A stretch of DNA of 64,000 bases from positions 1-64,000 of the forward strand of contig NZ_RKLO01000006.1 of NCBI RefSeq assembly GCF_004011825.1, in the 5' to 3' direction. Source of the DNA: Rhodococcus xishaensis. GTDB taxonomy: Bacteria > Actinomycetota > Actinomycetes > Mycobacteriales > Mycobacteriaceae. Of this stretch, positions 8,038-17,014 are shown in pieces. Position 1 is the first letter of the stretch, and each line of letters begins with the position of its first letter. The notes below the pieces were generated by a model that worked only from the letters and a program-made list of their open reading frames with translations, ran no database searches and was not told the origin of the DNA. A program made the translations under genes and the position numbers.

Positions 8038-10269
8038 ATGAGGATTCTGGTGAAACCGACTAAAAGTGAAAACAATGTGCGCCCGACGGGCTCGAGTACT
8101 ACCGATCTAGTCCCTGACGGGCCACCTCCGCCACCGAATAAGCCCGAAGGCAAATCCGGGCCACCGGTTTCGGTAAACTGGCCGGTCTTCGTCGGTGCCA
8201 GCGTCGGCATCGTCGGCATCATTCTGTGGGCGTGGATCAATCAGGACAACGCGGAATCCGTAATCGGCACAGGGGTTTCTTGGGTCGCTAGCAACCTGGG
8301 CTGGTTCTACATCCTGTTGGTCACCGTGGTGCTGGGATTCGTCGTCTGGGCGGCTGTGTCCAGCGTGGGCAAAACCAAACTCGGACCGGATCACTCCAAG
8401 CCAGTATTCGGCCTGTTCTCCTGGACGGCAATGCTTTTCGCCGCCGGAATCGGCATCGATCTGATGTTCTTCTCGGTGGCGGAACCGGTCACGCAGTTCC
8501 TCCAGCCACCCACCGGAGCCGGTGAGACCAACGAGGCGGCCCGGCAGGCACTGGTGTGGACGCTGTTCCACTACGGCATCATCGGGTGGGGTCTGTACGC
8601 CCTGATGGGCCTGGCTCTGGGCTACTTCGCCTACCGTCACAACCTCCCGCTGAGCATCCGTTCGGCCCTCTATCCGATCTTCGGTAAGCGGATCAACGGC
8701 CCGCTGGGCAACTTCGTGGACATCGCCGCACTGCTCGGTGCCATCTTCGGGCTCGCCACCAGCCTCGGGATCGGCGTTGCTCAGCTCAACTACGGGCTGA
8801 GCGATTTGTTCGGGCTGCCCGAGGGGACACCCGCGCAGGCGGGACTGGTCGCTGTCGCCGTGATCATCGCAACTCTGTCGGCAGTGTCCGGCGTGAACCG
8901 TGGTGTGCGACGGCTCTCGGAGATCAGTGTGGTGGCGGCCATCGGCCTGCTGGTGTACATCCTCGTGACAGGATCCACATCGTTCCTGTTCAACGGCATG
9001 GTTCAGAACATGGGCGACTTCGCCAGCCGCTTCCCCGGCATGACGCTCGACACGTTCGCCTACGACTCGCAAGAGGAGTGGATGTCGGCGTGGACGCTGT
9101 TCTTCTGGGCGTGGTGGATTGCATGGGCGCCGTTCGTCGGTCTGTTCCTCGCCCGCATCTCCCGTGGCCGGACCATCCGTCAGTTCGTGGTCGGCACGCT
9201 GACCATCCCGTTCCTGTTCATCCTGGTCTACATCTCGATCTTCGGAAATAGTGCCATCGGCATTGTTCGCGGTGGCGACAGCGAGTTCGGCGAGACCGCC
9301 ATGGCCTCTCCCGAGCGGGCGTTCTACTCGCTGCTCGAGCAGTACCCGGGAGCCCCGATCCTCGCGGGGATCGCTACGTTCACCGGTCTGCTGTTCTATG
9401 TCACCAGCGCCGACTCCGGCGCACTGGTGATGGCTCGGTTCAGCTCACGAATCCAGGACAACGAATCCGACGGCCCCGCCTGGGTGCGAATCTTCTGGGC
9501 CGTCGCCACCGGCGTGCTGACCCTGGTAGCACTCATGATCGGCGGCGTGACCACGTTGACGAACGCCACGATCATCATGGGTCTGCCGTTCGCGGTCGTC
9601 ATCATGTTCATCATGCTCGGCCTGTTCAAGGCACTTCAGGTGGAAAAGAACTGGGCCGAGTCCCTGCGGAAGTCGCTGCCGAACGCGCTGTCCAGCCGCA
9701 GTGCCGGCGGCACCAGTCTGCACTGGCGCCAGCGCGTCGAGCGGTCGATGCGCTTCCCCGGCGCTGAGGCCACCGAGCGCTACGCGACGACGGTCGTCGG
9801 ACCGGCCCTTGCCGAGGTCGCGGCCGAACTCCGAAGCCAGGGGGCTGACGCGGCAGTCGGCGAACAAGTGGTCGAATCCTGCGGAATCCACTCCTACCAC
9901 CTCAACGTCCTGTTCGAGGGTGAGCGTTCGTTCCACTACCAGGTCTATCCCACCGAACACCAGACACCCAGCTACGGCCAGGGCGCACAGAAACTGGACA
10001 GGTACTTCCGCCTCGAGGTGTTCTCGGCTGACGGCAGCAACGGGTTCGACGTGTTCGGGTTCACCAAGGAACAGCTCATCAGCAACGTTCTCGACCACTA
10101 CGAGCGGCAACTCGAGTTCCTGCACCGCAGCCATGGCATCGACTCAACGGCTGTCGACGGCGATCCGGTCATCGACTGGTCGCACGATTTCGAGGCCCTC
10201 GATATCGGTGACCTGTCCAAGGCGGGCCGGGGCGCCGACGACGTGCGGCTCGAGATGGAGCCCAAGTGA
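8038..10269 (+). CDS. betT: BCCT choline/betaine transporter, BetT-like
   Basis: A secondary transporter of the betaine/choline/carnitine family, about 743 residues with 12 predicted membrane helices. The helix-8 region contains the tryptophan-rich FFWAWWIAWAPFVGLF segment that forms the substrate box in this family. A C-terminal cytoplasmic extension of roughly 190 residues (HWRQRVERSMRFPG onward) is typical of long BetT-type choline carriers and acts in osmotic regulation there. It probably imports choline for oxidation by the next two gene products; the dehydrogenase gene overlaps its stop by 4 bp. The start is uncertain: ATG 8038 has an aagg 10 bases upstream, while an ATG at 7996 and a GTG at 8050 are in frame. 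Confidence 0.88.
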   Translation: MRILVKPTKSENNVRPTGSSTTDLVPDGPPPPPNKPEGKSGPPVSVNWPVFVGASVGIVGIILWAWINQDNAESVIGTGVSWVASNLGWFYILLVTVVLGFVVWAAVSSVGKTKLGPDHSKPVFGLFSWTAMLFAAGIGIDLMFFSVAEPVTQFLQPPTGAGETNEAARQALVWTLFHYGIIGWGLYALMGLALGYFAYRHNLPLSIRSALYPIFGKRINGPLGNFVDIAALLGAIFGLATSLGIGVAQLNYGLSDLFGLPEGTPAQAGLVAVAVIIATLSAVSGVNRGVRRLSEISVVAAIGLLVYILVTGSTSFLFNGMVQNMGDFASRFPGMTLDTFAYDSQEEWMSAWTLFFWAWWIAWAPFVGLFLARISRGRTIRQFVVGTLTIPFLFILVYISIFGNSAIGIVRGGDSEFGETAMASPERAFYSLLEQYPGAPILAGIATFTGLLFYVTSADSGALVMARFSSRIQDNESDGPAWVRIFWAVATGVLTLVALMIGGVTTLTNATIIMGLPFAVVIMFIMLGLFKALQVEKNWAESLRKSLPNALSSRSAGGTSLHWRQRVERSMRFPGAEATERYATTVVGPALAEVAAELRSQGADAAVGEQVVESCGIHSYHLNVLFEGERSFHYQVYPTEHQTPSYGQGAQKLDRYFRLEVFSADGSNGFDVFGFTKEQLISNVLDHYERQLEFLHRSHGIDSTAVDGDPVIDWSHDFEALDIGDLSKAGRGADDVRLEMEPK

Positions 10270-11774
10270 GCGCTCGCACCCTGTTCATCGGCGGGACGTG
10301 GCAGGCCGCCACTGACGGAGGCGCAAGGGACATCGAGTGCCCCGCCACCGGTGAGCTTGTCGGGACGGTCAGCGAGGCCACCCGCGTCGATACCGAAAAG
10401 GCGATCGCTGCGGCGCGCGCCGCTTTCGACGATGGCCGCTGGTCCAGTGTCCCGGCAAGCGACCGCGGCGCCTTCCTGCTTCGGGTGGCGCAGCGGTTGC
10501 GCGAACGCAAGGCCGAGTTCGCGCGCGCCGAATCCCTGGACACTGGGAAACGGCTCGTCGAGTCCGAGATCGACATGGACGACATCACGGCGTGCTTCGA
10601 GTACTTCGGCCGCGTGGCCGCACAGGATGCGGGGCGACTGGTCGACGCAGGCAGCGCCAGCGTCGTCAGCCGCATCCAGTACGAACCGGTCGGCGTGTGC
10701 GGGATGATCACCCCCTGGAACTATCCGCTTCTCCAGGCCGCATGGAAGATCGGGCCCGCTCTGGCCGCGGGCTGCACTTTCGTGCTCAAACCGGCCGAGC
10801 TCACCCCGCACACCTCCATCCTCATGATGGAGGTGCTCGACGAACTCGGTCTGCCGGCGGGCGTCGCCAACCTCGTCACCGGCAACGGCCCCGATGCCGG
10901 CGCTCCCCTGAGCGAGCACCCGGACGTCGACCTGGTCTCGTTCACCGGCGGGCTGGTGACCGGCCGGGTCGTGGCCGCGGCGGCCGCCGCGACAGTGAAG
11001 AAGGTGGCTCTGGAGCTCGGCGGCAAGAACCCGAATGTGATCTTTGCCGACGCCGACTTCGATGCCGCCGTCGACAATGCCCTCAACGGCGCGTTCGTTC
11101 ACTCGGGGCAGGTGTGCTCCGCGGGTGCCCGGATCGTCGTGCAGGAGTCGATCGCAGAGAAGTTCACCGATGCGCTCGTCGCCCGTGCACAGCTAATCCG
11201 GCTCGGTGGTCCGTTCGATGAGCGGGCCGAGACCGGCCCGCTCATCTCGGCGGCGCACCGCGACAAGGTGGACGCGTACGTGAAGGCAGGTGTCGCCGAG
11301 GGTGCCCGCGTACGCTGCGGCGGCGCATTTGCCACCGGCACGTCCGGAGACACCGATCTCGACGCCGGCTACTACTACCTGCCGACCGTGCTCGACCAGG
11401 TACGCAGCGGGATGTCCGTCGTGGTCGACGAGGCCTTCGGCCCCGTCGTCACGATCGAGACGTTCACCGACGAGGACGATGCCGTGCGGATCGGCAACGA
11501 CACGCATTACGGCCTCGCCGGCGCGGTGTGGACTCAGGACGCCGGAAAGGCGCAGCGGGTAGCGAACCGGTTGCGCCACGGCACCATCTGGATCAACGAC
11601 TTCCACCCATACCTGCCTCAGGCGGAGTGGGGTGGATTCGGGCAGTCCGGGGTGGGTCGTGAACTCGGCCCCACGGGCCTCGACGAATACCGCGAGGCCA
11701 AGCACGTCTATCAGAACGTCGCACCGGCTGTCACCGGCTGGTTCGATGATGCATCACAGCAGGAGAACCGATGA
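10266..11774 (+). CDS. betB: Betaine-aldehyde dehydrogenase
   Basis: A 502-residue NAD(P)-dependent aldehyde dehydrogenase. The motifs are all present: the cofactor segment MITPWNYPLLQAAWKIGPAL, the catalytic-base segment ELGGKNPNV, the catalytic cysteine in GQVCSAGAR, and the late motif GPVVTIETF. It oxidises betaine aldehyde to glycine betaine, the second step from choline. The assignment rests on its position between a BetT-like transporter and a choline-dehydrogenase-like enzyme; by family alone it could be another aldehyde dehydrogenase. GTG start at 10266, overlapping the transporter stop (GTGA), and its own stop overlaps the next ATG, so the three genes form a tightly coupled operon. 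Confidence 0.87.
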   Translation: MSARTLFIGGTWQAATDGGARDIECPATGELVGTVSEATRVDTEKAIAAARAAFDDGRWSSVPASDRGAFLLRVAQRLRERKAEFARAESLDTGKRLVESEIDMDDITACFEYFGRVAAQDAGRLVDAGSASVVSRIQYEPVGVCGMITPWNYPLLQAAWKIGPALAAGCTFVLKPAELTPHTSILMMEVLDELGLPAGVANLVTGNGPDAGAPLSEHPDVDLVSFTGGLVTGRVVAAAAAATVKKVALELGGKNPNVIFADADFDAAVDNALNGAFVHSGQVCSAGARIVVQESIAEKFTDALVARAQLIRLGGPFDERAETGPLISAAHRDKVDAYVKAGVAEGARVRCGGAFATGTSGDTDLDAGYYYLPTVLDQVRSGMSVVVDEAFGPVVTIETFTDEDDAVRIGNDTHYGLAGAVWTQDAGKAQRVANRLRHGTIWINDFHPYLPQAEWGGFGQSGVGRELGPTGLDEYREAKHVYQNVAPAVTGWFDDASQQENR

Positions 11775-13351
11775 ACGAATCGGCTGCCGAAAGCACCTTC
11801 GACTACGTCGTGATTGGCGGGGGCTCGGCAGGTTCGGCCGTCGCGGCGCGACTGTCGGAGGACCCCACCGTCACGGTCGCGCTGGTCGAAGCCGGTCCTG
11901 ATGACCGCAACATCCCCGAGGTGCTGCAGCTCGACCGGTGGATGGAATTGCTCGAATCCGGTTACGACTGGGACTATCCCGTGGAACCGCAGGAGAACGG
12001 CAACTCATTCCTGCGTCACGCCCGCGCCAAGGTGATGGGCGGATGCTCCTCGCACAATTCGTGCATCGCGTTCTGGCCGCCGGCCGAAGACGTCGACAGC
12101 TGGGAGGCGGAGCACGGTGCCACTGGCTGGAACAAGGACACGCTCTGGCCGGTGCTCAAGCGTCTCGAGACCAACGAAGACGCCGGCCCGGACGCACCAC
12201 ATCACGGTGACAGCGGCCCCGTGCACGTGATGAACGTTCCGCCCGCCGATCCCTGCGGGGTGGCGCTGCTCGAGGCGTGCGAGCAGGATGGCATCCCCAC
12301 ATCGCGGTTCAACACCGGCACCACTGTGGTCAACGGGGCCAACTTCCTGCAGATCAACCGGCGCGCGGACGGCACCCGTTCTTCGTCTTCTGTGTCGTAC
12401 ATCCATCCGATCGCCGATCGGGAGAACTTCACGCTACTGACGGGTCTACGCGCGAAGCGACTGGTGTTCGACGGCACCCGGTGCGTCGGGGTCGAGGTGG
12501 TGGACAACCAGTTCGGGCGCCCGCGAGTCATCCGGGCAACCGGCGAAGTGGTTCTGTCCGCCGGAGCCATCGACTCGCCGAAGCTATTGATGCTCTCCGG
12601 CATAGGTCCCACCGACCATCTGCACGAGCACGGCATCGACGTCCTCGTGGATTCTCCCGGCGTGGGGTCCAATCTGCAGGATCATCCAGAGGGCGTCATC
12701 TCGTGGGAGGCGTTGCAGCCCATGGTCGAATCCTCCACTCAGTGGTGGGAGATCGGTGTCTTCACGACGGTGGACGAGGGCCTGGACCGGCCGGACCTGA
12801 TGATGCACTACGGGTCGGTGCCGTTCGATATGCATACTCTGCGGCAGGGCTACCCCACGGCTGAGAACGTCTTCTGCCTCACCCCCAACATCACGCACGC
12901 GCGTTCGCGCGGCACGGTGCGCCTGCGATCCCGGGACTTCAGGGACAAGCCGCGCGTCGATCCGCGGTACTTCACCGACCCCGAGGGCTACGACATGCGG
13001 ATCATGATCGCCGGAATCCGGCGCGCTCGTGAGATCGTCGCTCAGCCGGCGATGAGTGCGTGGACCGGCGACGAGTTGTTCCCCGGAAAGGACGTGCAGT
13101 CCGACGAGGAACTGGCCGACTACATCCGTCGCACGCACAACACCGTCTACCACCCTGTCGGCACCGTTCGGATGGGAGATGCCGGTGACGACATGTCACC
13201 GCTCGACCCGCAACTGCGTGTCAAAGGTGTACACGGACTGCGCGTCGCCGATGCCTCGGTGTTCCCGGAACACACCACCGTGAACCCGAACATCACCGTG
13301 ATGATGGTCGGCGAGCGGTGCGCGGATCTGATCAAGGCCGACCGGGGCTGA
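11771..13351 (+). CDS. betA: Choline dehydrogenase-like GMC flavoenzyme
   Basis: A 526-residue GMC oxidoreductase. The FAD-binding dinucleotide fold is at the N terminus (YVVIGGGSAGSAVAARLSE, residues about 12-30). The second GMC signature region GEVVLSAGAIDSPKLLMLSG lies near residue 260. The active-site histidine region is at the end (NTVYHPVGTVRMG and HTTVNPNITVMM). It oxidises choline to betaine aldehyde, feeding BetB. It is the last gene of the operon; a strong hairpin follows 31 bases after the stop. Choline specificity is inferred from context. Confidence 0.87.
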   Translation: MNESAAESTFDYVVIGGGSAGSAVAARLSEDPTVTVALVEAGPDDRNIPEVLQLDRWMELLESGYDWDYPVEPQENGNSFLRHARAKVMGGCSSHNSCIAFWPPAEDVDSWEAEHGATGWNKDTLWPVLKRLETNEDAGPDAPHHGDSGPVHVMNVPPADPCGVALLEACEQDGIPTSRFNTGTTVVNGANFLQINRRADGTRSSSSVSYIHPIADRENFTLLTGLRAKRLVFDGTRCVGVEVVDNQFGRPRVIRATGEVVLSAGAIDSPKLLMLSGIGPTDHLHEHGIDVLVDSPGVGSNLQDHPEGVISWEALQPMVESSTQWWEIGVFTTVDEGLDRPDLMMHYGSVPFDMHTLRQGYPTAENVFCLTPNITHARSRGTVRLRSRDFRDKPRVDPRYFTDPEGYDMRIMIAGIRRAREIVAQPAMSAWTGDELFPGKDVQSDEELADYIRRTHNTVYHPVGTVRMGDAGDDMSPLDPQLRVKGVHGLRVADASVFPEHTTVNPNITVMMVGERCADLIKADRG

Positions 13352-13382
13352 CGCCTCTTCCGGTCGGACCCGAAACGGTCGC

Positions 13383-13422
13383 AGGCGGCCGATGCCCCTA
13401 GTTGACGGGGCATCGGCCGCCT
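13383..13422 (+). terminator. Terminator of the betaine operon
   Basis: A perfect 16-bp stem (13383-13398 with 13407-13422) with an 8-base loop is followed by gtcttttgttg. The short T run and the position just after betA fit a Rho-independent terminator. Confidence 0.9.
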
Positions 13423-13523
13423 GTCTTTTGTTGGGGTCTCATCACACCGACAGATGACACCCCTCGGGTGCGGGGAATCAGCGGAGTTGACATCACCGGA
13501 ATCGCTCTGCCATCCTCGTCCCC

Positions 13524-13640
13524 AGGTCACGAGTACCAGCGTCAAGCCCCGGCTAGCTGGTCAGCAACCCTCCGACCGCGGTGGGGTGCTCCGGGTGACG
13601 ACCGGGCCATCGTCCACAAGGACATGGCAAGCGCGGACTC
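13524..13640 (+). promoter_or_regulatory. SAM-IV riboswitch
   Basis: The leader matches the actinobacterial SAM-IV class closely as I recall it: ggtcacgagtaccagcgtc, then aagccccggctagctgg, then gcaaccctccgaccgcggtg, then gggtgctccgggtgacgacc, and a 3' pseudoknot element ending ggcaagcgcgg at about 13636. SAM-IV RNAs bind S-adenosylmethionine and occur ahead of sulfur-metabolism genes. The ribosome site of the downstream gene (gaagga, 13681-13686) lies about 40 bases beyond the aptamer, so control of translation start is more likely than a terminator switch. Confidence 0.9.
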
Positions 13641-13693
13641 CGATGGCGCCAACTGTCACTGCCGACGAGTCCCTGGACTCGAAGGAAGTTGTG

Positions 13694-15010
13694 ATGACCG
13701 CTGTACTGACTGCCACCGACTGTGCCACCGCCCCGCTCGCTCGGGTGTCCGGCTGTGACCTGCAGGTTCCTCTCGTCGGAGGTGGGACCTGTGCCTACGC
13801 GAACTTCGACTACGCTGCCAGCGCGCCCGCCTTGGCGCAGGTCACCGAGCGCGTTCACGGATTGCTGCCGTTCTATGCCAGCGTCCACCGCGGCGCCGGC
13901 TACGCCTCCCGGGTGAGCACCGACGCCTACGAGAACGCCCGTGGCAGCGTCGAGCGCTTCGTCGGCGCCGACGACGACCAGGTCGTGGTGTTCACCCGCA
14001 ACACCACCGACTCGCTCAACCTCCTGGCGGGCTGCGTGCCCGGGGACGTGGTCGTCCTGGACATCGAACACCATGCAAATCTGTTGCCGTGGAAGAACTC
14101 CCGCGTCGTGGAGGCCGCCGATACCGTCGCCGAGACCATCCGGCGCCTGGTTGCCGAACTGTGCGCCAAGCCCGCTGCGCTGCTCGCGGTCACCGGCGCC
14201 TCCAACGTCACCGGTGAGGTCCTGCCGATCGGCGAGTTGGCCGAGGCCGCACATCGCTGCGGGGCGCGCATCCTCGTCGACGGTGCGCAACTCACTCCGC
14301 ATCGCCGCGTCAACCTGGCCGAGACCGGCGTCGATTACTTGGCTTTCTCCGGCCACAAGCTGTACGCGCCGTTCGGCGCCGGTGTGCTCGTCGGCCGCCG
14401 CGACTGGCTCGACGAGGCCGAGCCTTACCTGGCCGGAGGCGGCGCCGTGCGCGAGGTGACGATCGACGAGACCTGCTGGGCTCCGGCCCCGGCCCGTCAC
14501 GAGGCAGGTAGCCCAAACGTCCTCGGTGTCGCCGCGCTGGCCTCGGCGTGTGATGCGTTGTCTGCGTTGGATTTCGCCGCGATCGTCGAGCACGAGCGCG
14601 TCCTGTCGACTCGGCTGACGGAGGGGCTCGCCGAGATCGACGGCGTTCACCTGCTGCGCCTGTGGTCGGACGCTCCCGACAGCGTCGGCATCGTGACCTT
14701 CACGATTGACGGCTTCGAGCCCGGCCAGATCGCGGCATACCTTTCGGCCGAGCACGGCATCGGCGTGCGTGACGGTCGCTTCTGCGCCCACCCTCTACTG
14801 AACCGTATCGGCCGAGCCGAGGGCGCTGTGCGTGCGAGTCTCGGCCTAGGGACCGGATCCGAAGACGTCGATCGGCTCGTGACCGCCGTTCGGAAACTGG
14901 TCGCAGGCGAGGCGACCTGGAACTACGGCAAGACCGACGGTCTGTGGAACCCGGTTCCTGAGACCCGCGGTTTCACCGAGCGCATCGCCGGTGCCTCCGA
15001 GTGCGTGTGA
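13694..15010 (+). CDS. Class V aminotransferase, cysteine desulfurase-like
   Basis: A 438-residue PLP-dependent enzyme of fold type I. Visible elements are the FDYAASAPAL N-terminal segment shared with cysteine desulfurases, the PLP aspartate segment ILVDGAQLTPHR, and the PLP lysine in FSGHKLYAPFGAGVLVG. The C-terminal small domain contains the segment GVRDGRFCAHPLL with a cysteine (Cys-Ala-His) near the position of the desulfurase catalytic residue. The reaction is unknown; the SAM-IV riboswitch in its leader points to sulfur amino acid metabolism. I chose ATG 13694 because of the GAAGGA ribosome site 7 bases upstream; the open frame extends back to 13454 but would then translate the riboswitch. 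The gene appears to be monocistronic. Confidence 0.87.
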   Translation: MTAVLTATDCATAPLARVSGCDLQVPLVGGGTCAYANFDYAASAPALAQVTERVHGLLPFYASVHRGAGYASRVSTDAYENARGSVERFVGADDDQVVVFTRNTTDSLNLLAGCVPGDVVVLDIEHHANLLPWKNSRVVEAADTVAETIRRLVAELCAKPAALLAVTGASNVTGEVLPIGELAEAAHRCGARILVDGAQLTPHRRVNLAETGVDYLAFSGHKLYAPFGAGVLVGRRDWLDEAEPYLAGGGAVREVTIDETCWAPAPARHEAGSPNVLGVAALASACDALSALDFAAIVEHERVLSTRLTEGLAEIDGVHLLRLWSDAPDSVGIVTFTIDGFEPGQIAAYLSAEHGIGVRDGRFCAHPLLNRIGRAEGAVRASLGLGTGSEDVDRLVTAVRKLVAGEATWNYGKTDGLWNPVPETRGFTERIAGASECV

Positions 15011-15197
15011 CCCCCTCACGGGATATTCATCACGGCGTCGCATGGCCGGACGGCCAGGGAGCGGGACGAATACCGCGAATGTGAATGAATGTTCGACGCA
15101 AAGGGATTCACAGGAAGTCCGGAGGCGCAGCACAGTCAACGTGCAGATCGCGATCGTAGTGTCGAGGCCGTTCGACCCCACTACGAGAGGAAACCGC

Positions 15198-15614
15198 ATG
15201 CGTATCTCACGAACACGACTGAAGCTGGGCATTGCCGCCGCCGGTGCTGTCGCCGCCGCCGTCCTCGTTCCAGGCGTTGCCTCGGCCGAGCCGGGGGCCC
15301 TCGCTGGCACCACCTGCAGTGCCGACCAGATCGACGCGGCGCTCCGCGCCGAGGCCCCGAAGCTCGCCGCATGGCTGGACGAGCATCCTGAAGCCAAGGA
15401 GAAGCGCGAGGCGTTCTGGGCGATGTCGCCCGAGGAACGGCAGGACGTGATCGACAATCGCGACGAGAAGCGCGAGGCGTTCAAGGCGATGTCGCCCGAG
15501 GAACGGGAGGCCATCAGTGCGGACCGCGACCGTCCCGGGAAGCCCTCGACAAGCCAGCGGGTCGTGCTGAGTGAGAAGGCGCAGGTCATCGCGGACACCT
15601 GCGGCAACTACTGA
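15198..15614 (+). CDS. Hemophore-related secreted protein
   Basis: A 138-residue exported protein. It has a Sec signal peptide with predicted cleavage after ASA (residue 30), then a helical domain bounded by two cysteines (Cys40, Cys135) likely to form a disulfide. The segment CSADQIDAALRAEAPKLAAW followed by MSPEER repeats resembles the Rv0203/Rv1174c heme-binding family; that match is from memory. A 42-base segment is repeated in tandem, giving KREAFWAMSPEER (69-81) and KREAFKAMSPEER (91-103). Good ribosome site (gagagga) before ATG 15198. It may bind heme outside the cell, which would fit the heme-degrading MhuD encoded further along, though the two are not linked. Confidence 0.75.
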   Translation: MRISRTRLKLGIAAAGAVAAAVLVPGVASAEPGALAGTTCSADQIDAALRAEAPKLAAWLDEHPEAKEKREAFWAMSPEERQDVIDNRDEKREAFKAMSPEEREAISADRDRPGKPSTSQRVVLSEKAQVIADTCGNY

Positions 15615-15720
15615 CGGACCGCTGCCCGTGGGGTGGGCTGATCGTCCACCCCACGGAGGGTCGGCGACGCGCGACACGGATGCGCGGCAGTCAACCCATT
15701 CGGCAGTCCGCCGGAATCTT

Positions 15721-15833
15721 CGCTGTTCACCGGACATTCGCCCGCCTTCGCGATGTCGAGGTTCAGGACCGTGTTTGCGGTGGCACGTCCGGCCTCGCTC
15801 CGGCAGTAGCGGGCGAATGTCCCGTGAACAGCG
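15721..15833. repeat. 25-bp inverted repeat between convergent genes
   Basis: The arms 15721-15745 and 15809-15833 are 25 bases each and complementary at 24 positions, separated by 63 bases. They lie between the hemophore-like gene (+) and the flavin reductase gene (-). A separate hairpin cgtggggtgg/ccaccccacg follows the hemophore stop near 15627-15655 and is the better terminator candidate. The long repeat could be a bidirectional terminator or a small mobile-element remnant. Confidence 0.8.
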
Positions 15834-15858
15834 ATAGCGAGGTCCAGGAATGCTCGCG

Positions 15859-16488
15859 CTACGGGCCGAGTGGCGTCGGCCGGTGGTAGCGGCCCTCGTG
15901 GTACAGCAGCGGGGCGGAGGAGGCCTCGTCGTCGTTCTCGTTGTGCATGCGTGTGATCAGACCGATGACAAGTGTGTGGTCGCCGGCCGGGATCAGGCGA
16001 TGGATGGTTGCGCGCATCCAGATCGGAGTCCCGTGAAGGACGGGCTCACCCGTCTCGAGGCGACCCCACAGGGACTCGTCGCTGAAACGCTGATCGGAAC
16101 TGCGCGAGAACCGCTGCGCCAGGTGCTGTTGATGCTCGCCGAGCAGGTGCACGACGATCGAGTCGGCCGCATGGAGCGCCTTGATGCTCGACGAGCTGAG
16201 CGCGATATTGAACGAGATCAGCGGCGGGTTCATCGACAGAGATGCGAACGATGTCGCGGTGAAGCCGACCGGCCCGTCCTTCGAATCGAGGGTCACGATC
16301 GTGACACCGGCAGGATGACGTCGCATCGCAGCCTTGTACTCGTCGTTGCCGATGCCTCCCTCAGTGAAGGCCATGGCAAGTTCGGGTGCATTCTCGATGG
16401 ACTGCGACAAGGGATTCTCCGATTCGAACCTGGACGGCTGTCCGCCACTATAGGCCAGCCGCACCGGCCGGTCAGGATTCGCGTTCAT
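15859..16488 (-). CDS. Flavin reductase-like FMN-binding protein
   Basis: A 209-residue protein with the split-barrel flavin reductase fold. It has the N-terminal [12 protein letters not shown] segment, the flavin-contact [21 protein letters not shown] stretch and a late GRYHRP segment. Such enzymes reduce FMN or FAD with NAD(P)H, usually to supply a partner monooxygenase; no partner is encoded nearby, so its user is unknown. The first 45 residues are not part of the fold, so the true start may be ATG at 16374 (MAFTEGG) instead of 16488. The neighbouring ybaK-like gene reads in the same direction, 37 bases upstream. Confidence 0.82.
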   Translation of the reverse strand: MNANPDRPVRLAYSGGQPSRFESENPLSQSIENAPELAMAFTEGGIGNDEYKAAMRRHPAGVTIVTLDSKDGPVGFTATSFASLSMNPPLISFNIALSSSSIKALHAADSIVVHLLGEHQQHLAQRFSRSSDQRFSDESLWGRLETGEPVLHGTPIWMRATIHRLIPAGDHTLVIGLITRMHNENDDEASSAPLLYHEGRYHRPTPLGP

Positions 16489-16525
16489 CTAACGAGCGCG
16501 GGCATTCCGGGGGCGAAAGGCCGGC

Positions 16526-16999
16526 TCAGTCCATGTCGATTGCCAGGCCGGCCGTCACCCGCAGCAGTTCGGGGAACGTGGTGCGGAATACGGTATCGGG
16601 GTGACCCGCCGCCGCCCACAGCTCCGGGAACTCGCCGAGAGCGCTGTCGAGGTAGGTGGGCAGGTTGGTGGGATGACCCAGCGGGGCCACCCCGCCGATC
16701 GGCTGACCCGTCACCTCGCGGACGACGTCGAGCGGTGCCCGCGTGAGCGTGCCCTGGAGGCGGGCGCCAGTCGCCAGCAGGTTCACTTCGTGCGCTCCGG
16801 AGACCAGCAGCAGCACCGGTTCGTCGTCGAGGAGGAACACCAGTGACTTGACTATGGAACCGAGATCGGCGCCGAGTGCGGTCGCGGCCTCGGTCGAGCT
16901 GCGCGTCGGTGCGGGCTGGCTGACGATCACCCCGTGGTGACCGCGAGCGATCAACGTGTCGGCGACGTGCGCCGCATTGGGGTGCAGCAGCCTGGGCAT
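16526..16999 (-). CDS. YbaK/EbsC-family aminoacyl-tRNA deacylase
   Basis: A 157-residue protein of the YbaK/ProX editing-domain family. It shows the conserved lysine in GSIVKSLVF, the VSGAHEVNL segment and the family signature TGQPIGGVAPLGHP. Members hydrolyse mischarged Cys- or Ala-tRNA(Pro) in trans. ATG 16999 was chosen; a GTG two codons upstream (17005) is also possible and no clear ribosome site exists, so translation may be leaderless. It precedes the flavin reductase gene on the same strand. Confidence 0.85.
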   Translation of the reverse strand: MPRLLHPNAAHVADTLIARGHHGVIVSQPAPTRSSTEAATALGADLGSIVKSLVFLLDDEPVLLLVSGAHEVNLLATGARLQGTLTRAPLDVVREVTGQPIGGVAPLGHPTNLPTYLDSALGEFPELWAAAGHPDTVFRTTFPELLRVTAGLAIDMD

Positions 17000-17014
17000 G
17001 AACACAGAGTAAAG

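Noticed and set aside
13454-13693. In-frame N-terminal extension of the class V aminotransferase
   Set aside because: It would translate the SAM-IV riboswitch; the family fold begins after ATG 13694, which has its own ribosome site.
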